64,000 nucleotides of DNA, taken from assembly GCA_913060815.1 (NCBI GenBank), contig CAJXSZ010000003.1:124001-188000 (forward strand), in the 5' to 3' direction. Both the position numbers and the translations under genes were made by a program. Positions 19,474-27,320 of this stretch are shown piece by piece. Position 1 is the first letter of the stretch. Every line of letters starts with the position of its first letter. This DNA is from an uncultured Sulfitobacter sp. Its GTDB lineage: Bacteria > Pseudomonadota > Alphaproteobacteria > Rhodobacterales > Rhodobacteraceae. Below the pieces are notes generated by a model. The model worked only from the letters and a program-made list of their open reading frames with translations, was not told the origin of the DNA and ran no database searches.

Positions 19474-20052
19474 ATGAAATTCATCCTCGGATCAGGATCG
19501 CCGCGCCGCCGTGAATTGTTGGCGCAAATTGGCGTGGTCGCGGATGATATTCGCGCACCCGATATTGACGAGACCCCGCATAAAGCAGAGCTGCCGCGCC
19601 CCTATTGCGCACGTATGGCGCGTGAGAAGGTTGGTGCCGTGACCGCGGATAGGGATGATATTGTGTTGTGCGCCGACACGACCGTAGCGCTGGGCCGTCG
19701 CATTCTGGGCAAGCCAGAGGACCGCAAAGAAGCCGAGCGCTTCCTGCGCATGCTCTCGGGGCGGCGGCATAAGGTAATCACTGCGGTCGCCGTCAAACGT
19801 GGCGACAAGATGTGGGAGCGCGACGTTGTCAGCACGGTGCGCATGAAGAATCTCTCGGACCCCGAACTGGGTGCTTATCTCGATACTGGCGATTGGGACG
19901 GCAAAGCGGGAGGCTACGGTATCCAAGGTCCGGCTGGCGTGCTGATTCCGTGGATATCCGGCTCATTCACCGGAATCGTTGGATTGCCGCTGGCGGAAAC
20001 CGCGAATCTGCTGCTCGCCGCAGGTTACCCCCTATATGGAGAAGGCGCATGA
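19474..20052 (+). CDS. maf: Maf family nucleotide pyrophosphatase
   Basis: 192 aa. [16 protein letters not shown] at 5-20 is the substrate loop, followed by [31 protein letters not shown] with the catalytic Asp, [12 protein letters not shown], and [13 protein letters not shown]. Maf proteins hydrolyse dTTP/UTP or modified nucleotides to monophosphates. The last codon and stop overlap rng by ATGA. Confidence 0.94.
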   Translation: MKFILGSGSPRRRELLAQIGVVADDIRAPDIDETPHKAELPRPYCARMAREKVGAVTADRDDIVLCADTTVALGRRILGKPEDRKEAERFLRMLSGRRHKVITAVAVKRGDKMWERDVVSTVRMKNLSDPELGAYLDTGDWDGKAGGYGIQGPAGVLIPWISGSFTGIVGLPLAETANLLLAAGYPLYGEGA

Positions 20053-21074
20053 AGGGCCGTACTATCGTTCTGGATCATCTGGGCGACATTGAGTCCGCCG
20101 CATTGATGGTGGATGGAAAGCTCGAGGATCTGTTGGTCGACACGCCTGACGCTCCACGCAGTGGGACCGTCTACCGCGCCATCGCCGACAGGCCAGTGAA
20201 GGGGCAGGGGGGCATGTTTCTCAAGACGCCTGATGGCATGGCGTTTCTGCGCCAGATCAAGGGCCTCGCGCCAGGACAACCGATTCTGGTGCAAGTCACA
20301 GGATTTGCCGAGGATGGCAAAGCGATTCCCGTTACCTCAAAGCTGCTGTTCAAAAGCCGCTATGCGATTGTTACGCCCGATGCGCCAGGTTTGAACATCT
20401 CCCGCTCGATCCGCGACGAGGAAGAGCGCGACCGCCTACTCGAAATCGCCCATGACGCGATGGACGGGGCAGGGTTCGGGCTGATCCTTCGATCGTGCTG
20501 TGTTGGTGCCGATGCAGACGAAATCGCGGAAGACATCAGCGCGATGCTCGGACTTGCACAGAATGTTCTGAACGATGACAGCTCCGATATGGAAACGCTT
20601 GTAGAAGGGGACGGCCCCCATGTTCTTGCGTGGCGCGACTGGGTGGAGCCTGCCGAAGTCGTGACGCAAGCGGGTGGATTTGAAGATCACGGCGTGCTGG
20701 ACGCGCTCGACGGGCTGGCCGAAGACTATGTGCCGCTGTCGGGGGGCGCCTCCATGTATGTCGAGCCTACGCGTGCCTTGGTCGCCGTTGACGTTAACAC
20801 GGGCGCTGATGTGTCGCTCGCTGCAGGCATAAAGGCGAATATGGCTTGCGCACGCAGCTTGCCCCGCGCGCTGCGCCTGCGGGGGCTTGGCGGTCAGATC
20901 GTGCTTGATCTCGCTCCTATGCCAAAGAAAGATCGCCGTCCGTTTGAAACGGCTTTACGCGCCGCATTCCGTGCCGACGATGTCGAGACGACGCTGGTCG
21001 GTTGGACGCCGCTTGGTCACTACGAATTACAGCGCAAGCGCGCGCGCGCACCTCTGGCCGAGGTGCTGGCATGA
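20049..21074 (+). CDS. rng: Short ribonuclease E/G family protein
   Basis: 341 aa from ATG 20049, which overlaps the maf stop. The compact S1-like region (about 38-120) is followed by [11 protein letters not shown], the 5-prime-sensor/DNase-like core, and the two metal-binding aspartates in VAVDVNTG (D248) and IVLDLAP (D287). Canonical RNase G/E continues with a CPxCxG zinc link and small domain that permit tetramer formation; this protein ends at residue 341 and has no such cysteines. It is therefore a short form that probably cuts or trims single-stranded RNA with different oligomerisation. The yacG start overlaps its stop. Confidence 0.85.
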   Translation: MKGRTIVLDHLGDIESAALMVDGKLEDLLVDTPDAPRSGTVYRAIADRPVKGQGGMFLKTPDGMAFLRQIKGLAPGQPILVQVTGFAEDGKAIPVTSKLLFKSRYAIVTPDAPGLNISRSIRDEEERDRLLEIAHDAMDGAGFGLILRSCCVGADADEIAEDISAMLGLAQNVLNDDSSDMETLVEGDGPHVLAWRDWVEPAEVVTQAGGFEDHGVLDALDGLAEDYVPLSGGASMYVEPTRALVAVDVNTGADVSLAAGIKANMACARSLPRALRLRGLGGQIVLDLAPMPKKDRRPFETALRAAFRADDVETTLVGWTPLGHYELQRKRARAPLAEVLA

Positions 21075-21256
21075 GCTGCCCGATTTGTGCGGGAGAGATT
21101 GATCAAAAGTACCGCCCGTTCTGCTCACGCCGCTGCGCTGATGTTGATCTGGCCAAATGGTTCTCGGGTGCATACGCGACACCGTCTCAAGACCCCGAAG
21201 ACCTTGAAAAAGCGATTGATGCGCTTGAGAACGACCCGCCAAAAAAGCCGCATTAG
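21071..21256 (+). CDS. yacG: YacG zinc protein (DNA gyrase inhibitor family)
   Basis: 61 aa from ATG 21071, overlapping the rng stop as ATGA. It has the four zinc cysteines CPIC (3-6) and CSRRC (about 19-23) and the conserved DLAKWFSGAYATP segment. YacG binds the GyrB C-terminus in E. coli and inhibits gyrase in vitro. Located between the short RNase and the tRNA-Phe gene. Confidence 0.93.
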   Translation: MSCPICAGEIDQKYRPFCSRRCADVDLAKWFSGAYATPSQDPEDLEKAIDALENDPPKKPH

Positions 21257-21357
21257 ACGAATATTCAAACTTGTCCGCACCATAGGTGAAATTGCGCTGG
21301 ACACCCGCGCGCTGAGCCCCTAGAACGCCGACACCCGACCACTACGGTGGTCCCGGT

Positions 21358-21432
21358 GCCCGGGTAGCTCAGGGGTAGAGCAGTGGATTGAAAATCCTCG
21401 TGTCGGTGGTTCGATTCCGCCCCTGGGCACCA
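21358..21432 (+). tRNA. tRNA-Phe (anticodon GAA), CCA encoded
   Basis: 75 nt. Acceptor GCCCGGG (21358-21364) pairs with CCTGGGC with one mismatch-free G-T, followed by discriminator A and genomic CCA (21430-21432). The D stem is GCTC/GAGC, the anticodon loop TTGAAAA gives GAA, and the T arm is GGTGG-TTCGATT-CCGCC. The anticodon stem GTGGA/TCCTC has one T-T mismatch. A perfect hairpin GACCAC-TACG-GTGGTC (21337-21352) ends 5 nt upstream and may be part of the leader. T-rich DNA follows the CCA. Confidence 0.96.
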
Positions 21433-22305
21433 TTTTTGCTTAGAAATTCTTGGCCAAATTAGGTGTCTGCAGATTTGAATCTGTTCCGACGTATTTTGTG
21501 AGGTTCTCAGGTAGGGCCGTTTGATTTGCTAGTTCTTGAATATGCGATTGTTCGACTTGATGCGCTTAGTTTCAAAGAATTTATCGGGTATAAACAAGAT
21601 ACTGACAGCTGCCTTCTCGTCCAGAGGGCACAACTCTTTACCCGCGCCGGCCTAGGCGAACTCGATGCCCATCCGTATGTTTAACAGCGCAAGCTGATCC
21701 CTGAGATCTGCGGGATAGCATAGCTCTTGTTGAGATATAGAGCCAAGGAAGGACTGATAAGTCTCCTCCAGCTTAAGGGTAAGCTGATTTTCCATAATAT
21801 ACGTACTGCCGAGCAGTTAGAATATCAGGGTTGGTATATTAGGGTGTCACTTGGCTACAGAAAGTGGGTCCATGTGCATTCGTAACTGTCGTTCCTATAT
21901 CTGGATCAATTTTTATTCTCCTTTGGTGAGCACTCCCTGTTTCTAGGGACGGTCGAAATGGCCCTTCGAGGGGACAGCCTTCCAGCTATTCTGGCATGAA
22001 ATCTGGCAGCGAACATCGATGCCGTAATTAAATTGATGTCATGGAGTCCGCAGGTGCTTCGGCACCCAAGCGTGATTTCGTCAGAAGGTTTGTGCTTGCG
22101 CTTAGAGACACTTCGCTACGGTAAGGTTGAAAGTAATCGAGCTCGTCACCCTCACCACAGCGAGCGTAGGCTGTAATAACGTTTCGCTGCCATCACTAGC
22201 GCAGCAAGATTGCGCAGACGAAGGTGAGGAGTTGGTTTGAGTATCGCCTTGCTAAGTCATTGTTTAGGTTTATCGTAAAAGACTAAATTTTCTGAAAAGG
22301 CTGTA
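21433..22305. other. Long AT-rich intergenic region after tRNA-Phe
   Basis: About 870 bp without a recognisable gene, more AT-rich than the preceding core. I saw one plausible tiny frame (21795-21652, minus, listed separately) and a possible weak promoter before the RTX gene: TTGTTT at 22260 and TAAATT at 22284 with an 18-bp spacer. No integrase, insertion sequence or copy of the tRNA 3-prime end was seen. Confidence 0.6.
21652..21795 (-). CDS. Possible small protein, 47 aa
   Basis: An uninterrupted frame on the minus strand: MENQLTLKLEETYQSFLGSI, then SQQELCYPADLRDQLALLNI and RMGIEFA, ending in TAG. The composition is protein-like and mostly helical, with alternating hydrophobic residues and no rare-residue runs, unlike random frames nearby. 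There is no clear Shine-Dalgarno and I do not recognise a family. It could be a real small regulatory protein, the tail of a decayed gene, or chance. Confidence 0.3.
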   Translation of the reverse strand: MENQLTLKLEETYQSFLGSISQQELCYPADLRDQLALLNIRMGIEFA

Positions 22306-23784
22306 GTGACAATGCGCTCGAGTTGGATGGGAGATGACGGTGATGATCACTTACTCGCTGGCTCTGATGCAGACGATATTTTTGGTTATGAGGGCGATGA
22401 CTTCTTAAGTGGTGGCTCTGGTGATGATCGTCTGTTCGGAGGAGGCGGAGCAGATACCTTAGATGGCGGTGCTGGAAGCGATAGGGTCTATAGTGGCAAG
22501 GGTAACGATAGGGTCGATCTTGGCAGCGGCGATGACTACGTCAAAGTGGGCGGCGGCTATGAGAGCTTCATCGGCGGCTCTGGTACGGATTATATCAGCT
22601 ACTTTGCCAGCACAGGCGGTGTGTTCGTCAATCTTGCAACGAACACGACGCATCGGTCATGGGCGGGCAATGATACGATCAGTGGGTTTGAGGGTGTCTC
22701 TGGATCAAAGGTCGGTGCAGACTTTATCACGGGCAGTTCCGTTGCTAACACGATCAGGACATTCGGCGGGAACGATCGGGCTTACGGTCTTGACGGTAAC
22801 GATAGGCTGTACGGTGGCGATGGGAATGATTACCTAGACGGTGGGTCAGGTAGTGACCGGTTATACGGTCGAAATGATAATGACACGCTATACGGCGGCA
22901 CTGATAGTGACAAACTGTACGGTGGCAATGGTAATGACTTGTTGTACGGTCAGGCCGGCCACGACAGGTTCTACATGGACAGTGGCAATGACACGTTAGA
23001 CGGCGGTGCAGGTCTTGACGCAGTTTATGTCAATGGCAGTGCGAACGCCGTTATCGACCTCGCGCAGACGACACATCAAAACACTGGCTACGGAAATGAT
23101 TTTATCAAGAGTATCCGAAATGCATCAGGCGGTACTGGCGATGACACCTTCTACGGCACATCGCACGACAACACGCTAAGAGGCAACGAAGGCAATGATT
23201 CGCTGCACGGCCGCGATGGCGATGATAAGCTCCAAGGTCGTTCTGGTGAGGATACGCTCGACGGTGGTGCAGGTCGTGACCGCATGTATGCGGGTGATGG
23301 TGCAGATACGCTTGACGGTGGTGCAGGCGCTGATCGCATGTATGCTGGTAATGATACCGATAGAGATGTTTTTATCTTCAAAGATATAGATGAAACGGAA
23401 GAATGGTATTCAACAACCTGGAAAGAAAGTTTTCGGGGAGATCGTATCTATGAATTTGACAGTGATGAAGACGTTTTTGACCTGAGCAATATTGATGCCA
23501 ATGAAACTTTGTCTGGGGATCAGGACTTCAATTTCTCATCCAGTGGTGTGGCTCCGAACTCCGTATGGGTTGCCGATCAAGCCTTGCTTTTAGCCGAAGC
23601 ACTTGATTGGTATCGCACATCAATTGATTGGGGGGAATTTGGAGGCTACGACGGCGAAATCCCCCAGCTTGAGGACTTTGACTTCGTCGTAGTAAGAGGC
23701 GACGTGAATGGAGACGCGATCTCCGACTTTGCGATTTATGTAGATAGCGTTGATGACCTCTACGCGTATGACTTCAGTTTGTAG
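22306..23784 (+). CDS. RTX calcium-binding repeat protein (type I secreted)
   Basis: 492 aa from GTG 22306 (ATG 22312 is in the same frame two codons later; AAAAGG lies 10-16 bp upstream). Residues about 10-360 are RTX nonapeptides GGxGxDxLx, for example [20 protein letters not shown], folding into calcium-bound parallel beta rolls. The C-terminus, ending [19 protein letters not shown], resembles the serralysin-type type I secretion signal with a hydrophobic C-terminal tail. No protease, lipase or other enzyme domain is visible, and no HlyB/HlyD-type exporter is in the window. Likely an extracellular or surface protein secreted by an exporter encoded elsewhere. Confidence 0.85.
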   Translation: MTMRSSWMGDDGDDHLLAGSDADDIFGYEGDDFLSGGSGDDRLFGGGGADTLDGGAGSDRVYSGKGNDRVDLGSGDDYVKVGGGYESFIGGSGTDYISYFASTGGVFVNLATNTTHRSWAGNDTISGFEGVSGSKVGADFITGSSVANTIRTFGGNDRAYGLDGNDRLYGGDGNDYLDGGSGSDRLYGRNDNDTLYGGTDSDKLYGGNGNDLLYGQAGHDRFYMDSGNDTLDGGAGLDAVYVNGSANAVIDLAQTTHQNTGYGNDFIKSIRNASGGTGDDTFYGTSHDNTLRGNEGNDSLHGRDGDDKLQGRSGEDTLDGGAGRDRMYAGDGADTLDGGAGADRMYAGNDTDRDVFIFKDIDETEEWYSTTWKESFRGDRIYEFDSDEDVFDLSNIDANETLSGDQDFNFSSSGVAPNSVWVADQALLLAEALDWYRTSIDWGEFGGYDGEIPQLEDFDFVVVRGDVNGDAISDFAIYVDSVDDLYAYDFSL

Positions 23785-24350
23785 CACTCGTCCTTCGATG
23801 TGTTCGATGTAACTGGGAGCTGAGTGGTAAGCGACAGCTGTCGTTGCCAGCTTCAGGGATGTGACAGCGGTGGGTTCAGCAGGTCACGTAGTGCGAAGAG
23901 TCTAAACGTTTGGGGGCACCTCGACTTGCAAAGATCAAGGCTAAGGGTATCCAATTTGCACATGCACAGGTGACACCAGCCTAGCTCGTTTGGTTTCTGG
24001 GAAACATTCGTTGAAACGCATTTGCGTAGGACGCCGATCCACCGGTTTGGAGTAGACGTGGACCGCCGCATCTATGGTCTTTGGGCCGCGGGGCTTTCAC
24101 TTCAAAGCGTTTGCCCTCTTTAAAAACTGCAAAACGTCAAATTGATTGCATTGGTCGTCATGCAGGAGCTTTGTAACATCTACGTCTCGAGGGCTTAGAG
24201 CCCGCCCTCACGATAGACCGCAGACCATCAATGCAGTAATAATCAGACTAGAGTTACGCCGGGGCCACGCCCAATTCGCTCGATGGATTGAGATGTGGAC
24301 TACGGATGATCTTGGGTCCAAAGGGCCTGAAGAACCACAAGGGAATTGGC
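23785..24350. other. Intergenic region, no gene seen
   Basis: About 565 bp between the RTX gene and the lipoprotein hydrolase gene. Open frames here are short and not protein-like. One inverted repeat, GAGGGC...GCCCTC, occurs near 24188-24208. I see no insertion sequence ends or RNA gene. Confidence 0.5.
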
Positions 24351-25412
24351 ATGAGCCGTCTGTTTGTCTTCATTGCGTTGCTGGGTTTGCTCGGTGCCTG
24401 CGCTCCTCGACAAATAGCGGGGCTTTCTAAACCGGTTGCCGAAGCCAAAGTCGAACGGATTTTCGTGGCCACCCAGCGCACGCTCAGCGAAACGCGGAGC
24501 TTGTTTGGCGCGAAACGCCCCAGAAAGATGAATTACCGCGTTGTGGATGTTTCTGTTCCGACCACTCACAAGTTGGGACAGATTGAATGGGGGAGAGGCG
24601 AGGCTGATCCAAAGAGGCACTTTGCGGCTGTAGATCTCGAGGTGTTTGAGGACGTAAAGCAATTTCGCTCCGCGATCAGATCGGAGCCGTCAGGGCCACT
24701 TAATGTCACCAATGTCTATGTGCATGGTTTCAACACGACCGTCGATGAAGCCGTATTTCGTCTCGCGCAGATCAGACACGACTTCATTGACCCGTCGCCC
24801 GCGGTTGTCTTCGCGTGGCCGTCTGCGGCCCGACTGGGCGCGTACGCCTATGACCGTGATAGCGTGCTTTTTGCACGGGATGATCTGGTCAAACTTTTGC
24901 GCGATCTGACGAAAGAGACAGAGGCGAATGTTCGGATCACCGCGCATTCCATGGGCGCACAGCTTGCGATGGAAGCCCTAAGGCACATCGCTATTTCAGG
25001 AGATAGGCGCCTGCTGTCTCGGGTTTCTGGCGTTGTTCTTGTAGCACCCGACATCGATCCGGATGTGTTCCGAAGACAGGCTGAGGCAATCGGTGACCTT
25101 CCCGAAGAATTTTATATTTTCGCCGCGCAACAGGATCGCGCCTTGCGACTGTCCGCACTTCTGACCGGCAAGGAACGTGTTGGTGTTATCCAAGGCACCA
25201 AGGATGTCGAGGGGCTGGACGTGACGGTGATTGATTTCAGCCAACTGACCGATGGAAAGCACCTTGATCATCAGGTCGGCTTAACATCGCCCGGTGCGAT
25301 CAGGGTTTTGAATGGGCTTCTGGATAACAACCCGAATGGTCTTCTGGAAACCAGTTCAAAACGTCTTGAGGGTACCAAGCATACCGAGTTTTTTTCGCTC
25401 GGACCGACATAG
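24351..25412 (+). CDS. Lipoprotein alpha/beta hydrolase (DUF900 family)
   Basis: 353 aa from ATG 24351. A lipoprotein signal, MSRLFVFIALLGLLGAC, has its lipobox Cys at 17, so the protein is anchored to a membrane on the periplasmic side. The fold is alpha/beta hydrolase: VYVHGFNTTVDEAVFRLAQ (123-141), VVFAWPSAARLGAYAYDRDS, nucleophile elbow TAHSMGAQ with Ser200, then APDIDPDVF and KHLDHQ carrying candidate Asp and His. Substrate unknown; relatives are annotated as esterase/lipase-like. No close functional neighbour. Confidence 0.85.
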   Translation: MSRLFVFIALLGLLGACAPRQIAGLSKPVAEAKVERIFVATQRTLSETRSLFGAKRPRKMNYRVVDVSVPTTHKLGQIEWGRGEADPKRHFAAVDLEVFEDVKQFRSAIRSEPSGPLNVTNVYVHGFNTTVDEAVFRLAQIRHDFIDPSPAVVFAWPSAARLGAYAYDRDSVLFARDDLVKLLRDLTKETEANVRITAHSMGAQLAMEALRHIAISGDRRLLSRVSGVVLVAPDIDPDVFRRQAEAIGDLPEEFYIFAAQQDRALRLSALLTGKERVGVIQGTKDVEGLDVTVIDFSQLTDGKHLDHQVGLTSPGAIRVLNGLLDNNPNGLLETSSKRLEGTKHTEFFSLGPT

Positions 25413-25638
25413 GAACTTGCAGTTCAGCTTCTGTCGGTGATCGACGAGAGTCTACAGTCGCAAAAGATCAATGGCAGAAGGTGGGTCGTTGCAAAGGTTG
25501 TCGCACCTGATCTTACGTCTATTGATCAGTTTGCTTGTCTGACGGTACCCTGACTTAAGTCTTGAGGATTGGCCTTGAACAAAGCAGCTCTAGCGCGTTC
25601 CCCAGCATCGCACTCAGGACAACAACCGCCGCTTGCGA

Positions 25639-26046
25639 CTACGGGTTTGTCGCCAACTTCAATATATGCGTCGCTTGATTTTCGCTCAGCCCCGAAATTG
25701 TGCGGAAAGTTTCGGCAAATCGTGAAATCAGTTGGTGGCGCAATTCGCGGCCTTCTGGCGTTAGAACAGCCGATATCACACGCTGATCTGCCTCGAGTTT
25801 CTTTTTCTCGAGCCAGTTGTTGGCGACACACGATTGCACAAGAGGTGTCAAATTCGACGGTTTTATAGAAAGCGCCTCTGAAATGCTTTTCATCGTCATT
25901 GGAGCGCCAAGTATCGTGATCAGTTGAATCTGATTGATCGTGAGATCATCGCAGTGCTCCGCAACTTCGGCCAGAACATGATTGGTCAGCTTCTTGAAAT
26001 GAGCGAGCAGAGCGATGCTCGAAGGGAAGTCATCTTCATATACCAT
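25639..26046 (-). CDS. MarR family transcriptional regulator
   Basis: 135 aa. Winged helix-turn-helix: LTINQIQLITILGAPMTMKS (about 35-54), SEALSIKPSNLTPLVQSCVANNWLEKK (recognition helix), and the wing DQRVISAVLTPEGREL. MarR repressors commonly respond to small aromatic or lipophilic compounds. It is divergent from the RND efflux genes with a short AT-rich intergenic region holding an inverted repeat, so it is the likely local repressor of the pump. Confidence 0.88.
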   Translation of the reverse strand: MVYEDDFPSSIALLAHFKKLTNHVLAEVAEHCDDLTINQIQLITILGAPMTMKSISEALSIKPSNLTPLVQSCVANNWLEKKKLEADQRVISAVLTPEGRELRHQLISRFAETFRTISGLSENQATHILKLATNP

Positions 26047-26090
26047 AGGGTGGAGGTACCAAGCTGATCCATCGGCGTCAATTTATAATT

Positions 26091-26105
26091 AATAACTATA
26101 TTATT
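26091..26105. promoter_or_regulatory. Inverted repeat, candidate MarR operator
   Basis: AATAA-CTATA-TTATT in the AT-rich gap between marR (start 26046) and the efflux adaptor gene. The perfect 5-bp arms and the location between divergent genes fit a MarR-type operator; the AT-rich composition also resembles a -10 region. Confidence 0.4.
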
Positions 26106-26158
26106 GAACTATGAGTCGGGCAGTGTTAGGCCGCAGCGAGTCACCAAAGGATAGGGCA

Positions 26159-27313
26159 ATGCCACAAAACTGCTTTCCAATCACTCCGTCGCAACCAACA
26201 GGCTTGCCGCATGACACATCATTTATGCGACACCTGATCGGGAAGGCGCGTGCTGCGAAGTTGACAAGCATATTCAAGGTGGCACTTGTACTCGGGTTCC
26301 TAAGCCTCGAGCTTACGTTGGCCCGCCCCGCGATGGCCGAAGAGCTAGCCGTCGCAAAGATTGCGAAAGCAGCACCTTTGGACGGAAGCACGAAGCGAGA
26401 GTTTTACGGCCGTGTTGTGGCGCTTGAGACCGTTGACCTTGCGCTTCAGGTTGGCGGCCAGATCGTCGAGTTTCCTGTGCGTGAAGGAACCGTGATCAAA
26501 CGCGGCACCCTGATCGCTGCTTTGGATCTAGTGCCGCTTGAGTTGTCTGTTTCCCAAGCCAAGGCACAATTTGATCAGGCCCAGCGCACGCTTGCGCGGC
26601 TGGAAAAGCTGACGGGCAACACGGTAAGCCAAGTGGCCGTGGACGATGCGCGTACCAATTTTGACATTACTAAAATTGCATTGGAGAGCGCGGAGCGGTC
26701 TTTGCGACAGGGGCGCTTGGTTGCCCCGTTTGATGCGTTGGTGTCATCGCGTCTTGTTGCGAACCGAACCACAATTGGCGCTGGCGTGCCCATTGTCCGA
26801 CTGCATGATATGTCCGAAACCCGCATTGAGATCAGCGTGCCCGAGGTCTTATTCCAAAGTACGGGGCCTGACGCAGATGTTGAATTATATGCAAAGTTTC
26901 CAGCTTCCGATGAGCGCTTTCCGCTTGAGCTGCGCGAATATAATGCAGAAACGGCGTCCGTCGGGCAGACCTACACAATCACATTGGGAATGGCACCGCC
27001 TGAAGACTTGATTGTTCTCCCGGGGTCCTCTGCATTGGTGGAAGCTTGGCTCAGCACCGATCAGCCGAACCTGACAATTCCGCGGACGGCGTTGGTATTT
27101 GCAGCAGATGGCACACCACAGGTGATGCTGTTTGAGCCAAGCGGGGGTGCACAGGGCACCGTTTCCCTTGCGGCGTTGGAAATACAGCCGACAGACACGG
27201 GCGATGTCGAAGTGATTTCAGGATTGAAAAGCGGTCAGGAGTTCATTGCAGCCGGAGCCTCTCAACTGCAATCGGGACAAACAGTCGTCCGGTTCAGCGG
27301 CTTCGGGCAGTAG
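26159..27313 (+). CDS. RND efflux periplasmic adaptor (membrane fusion protein)
   Basis: 384 aa from ATG 26159, chosen because AAAGGATAGGG precedes it; ATGs at 26111 and 26225 are in frame. A hydrophobic signal ends near ARPAMA. HlyD/AcrA architecture: barrel-sandwich lipoyl half LQVGGQIVEFPVREGTVIKRGTLIA, a coiled-coil hairpin (SQAKAQFDQAQRTLARLEKL...ALESAERSLRQG), second lipoyl half LVAPFDALVSSRLVANRTTI, then beta-barrel and membrane-proximal domains. It bridges the inner-membrane pump to an outer-membrane channel. The pump gene follows 7 bp downstream. No TolC-like gene is present. Confidence 0.9.
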   Translation: MPQNCFPITPSQPTGLPHDTSFMRHLIGKARAAKLTSIFKVALVLGFLSLELTLARPAMAEELAVAKIAKAAPLDGSTKREFYGRVVALETVDLALQVGGQIVEFPVREGTVIKRGTLIAALDLVPLELSVSQAKAQFDQAQRTLARLEKLTGNTVSQVAVDDARTNFDITKIALESAERSLRQGRLVAPFDALVSSRLVANRTTIGAGVPIVRLHDMSETRIEISVPEVLFQSTGPDADVELYAKFPASDERFPLELREYNAETASVGQTYTITLGMAPPEDLIVLPGSSALVEAWLSTDQPNLTIPRTALVFAADGTPQVMLFEPSGGAQGTVSLAALEIQPTDTGDVEVISGLKSGQEFIAAGASQLQSGQTVVRFSGFGQ

Positions 27314-27320
27314 GTGAAAA

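Noticed and set aside
21337-21352. Perfect hairpin GACCAC-TACG-GTGGTC as a terminator for yacG
   Set aside because: No T tract follows and it ends 5 nt before the tRNA, so processing or leader structure is as likely. Mentioned under the tRNA only.
21358-21432. Attachment-site duplication of the tRNA-Phe end
   Set aside because: I looked for a second copy of the last 15-20 tRNA bases further right and did not find one by eye.
22306-23784. Tandem DNA repeats resembling a repeat array or CRISPR
   Set aside because: The periodicity is 27 bp, in frame, and encodes GGxGxDxLx nonapeptides; there are no spacers and no cas genes.
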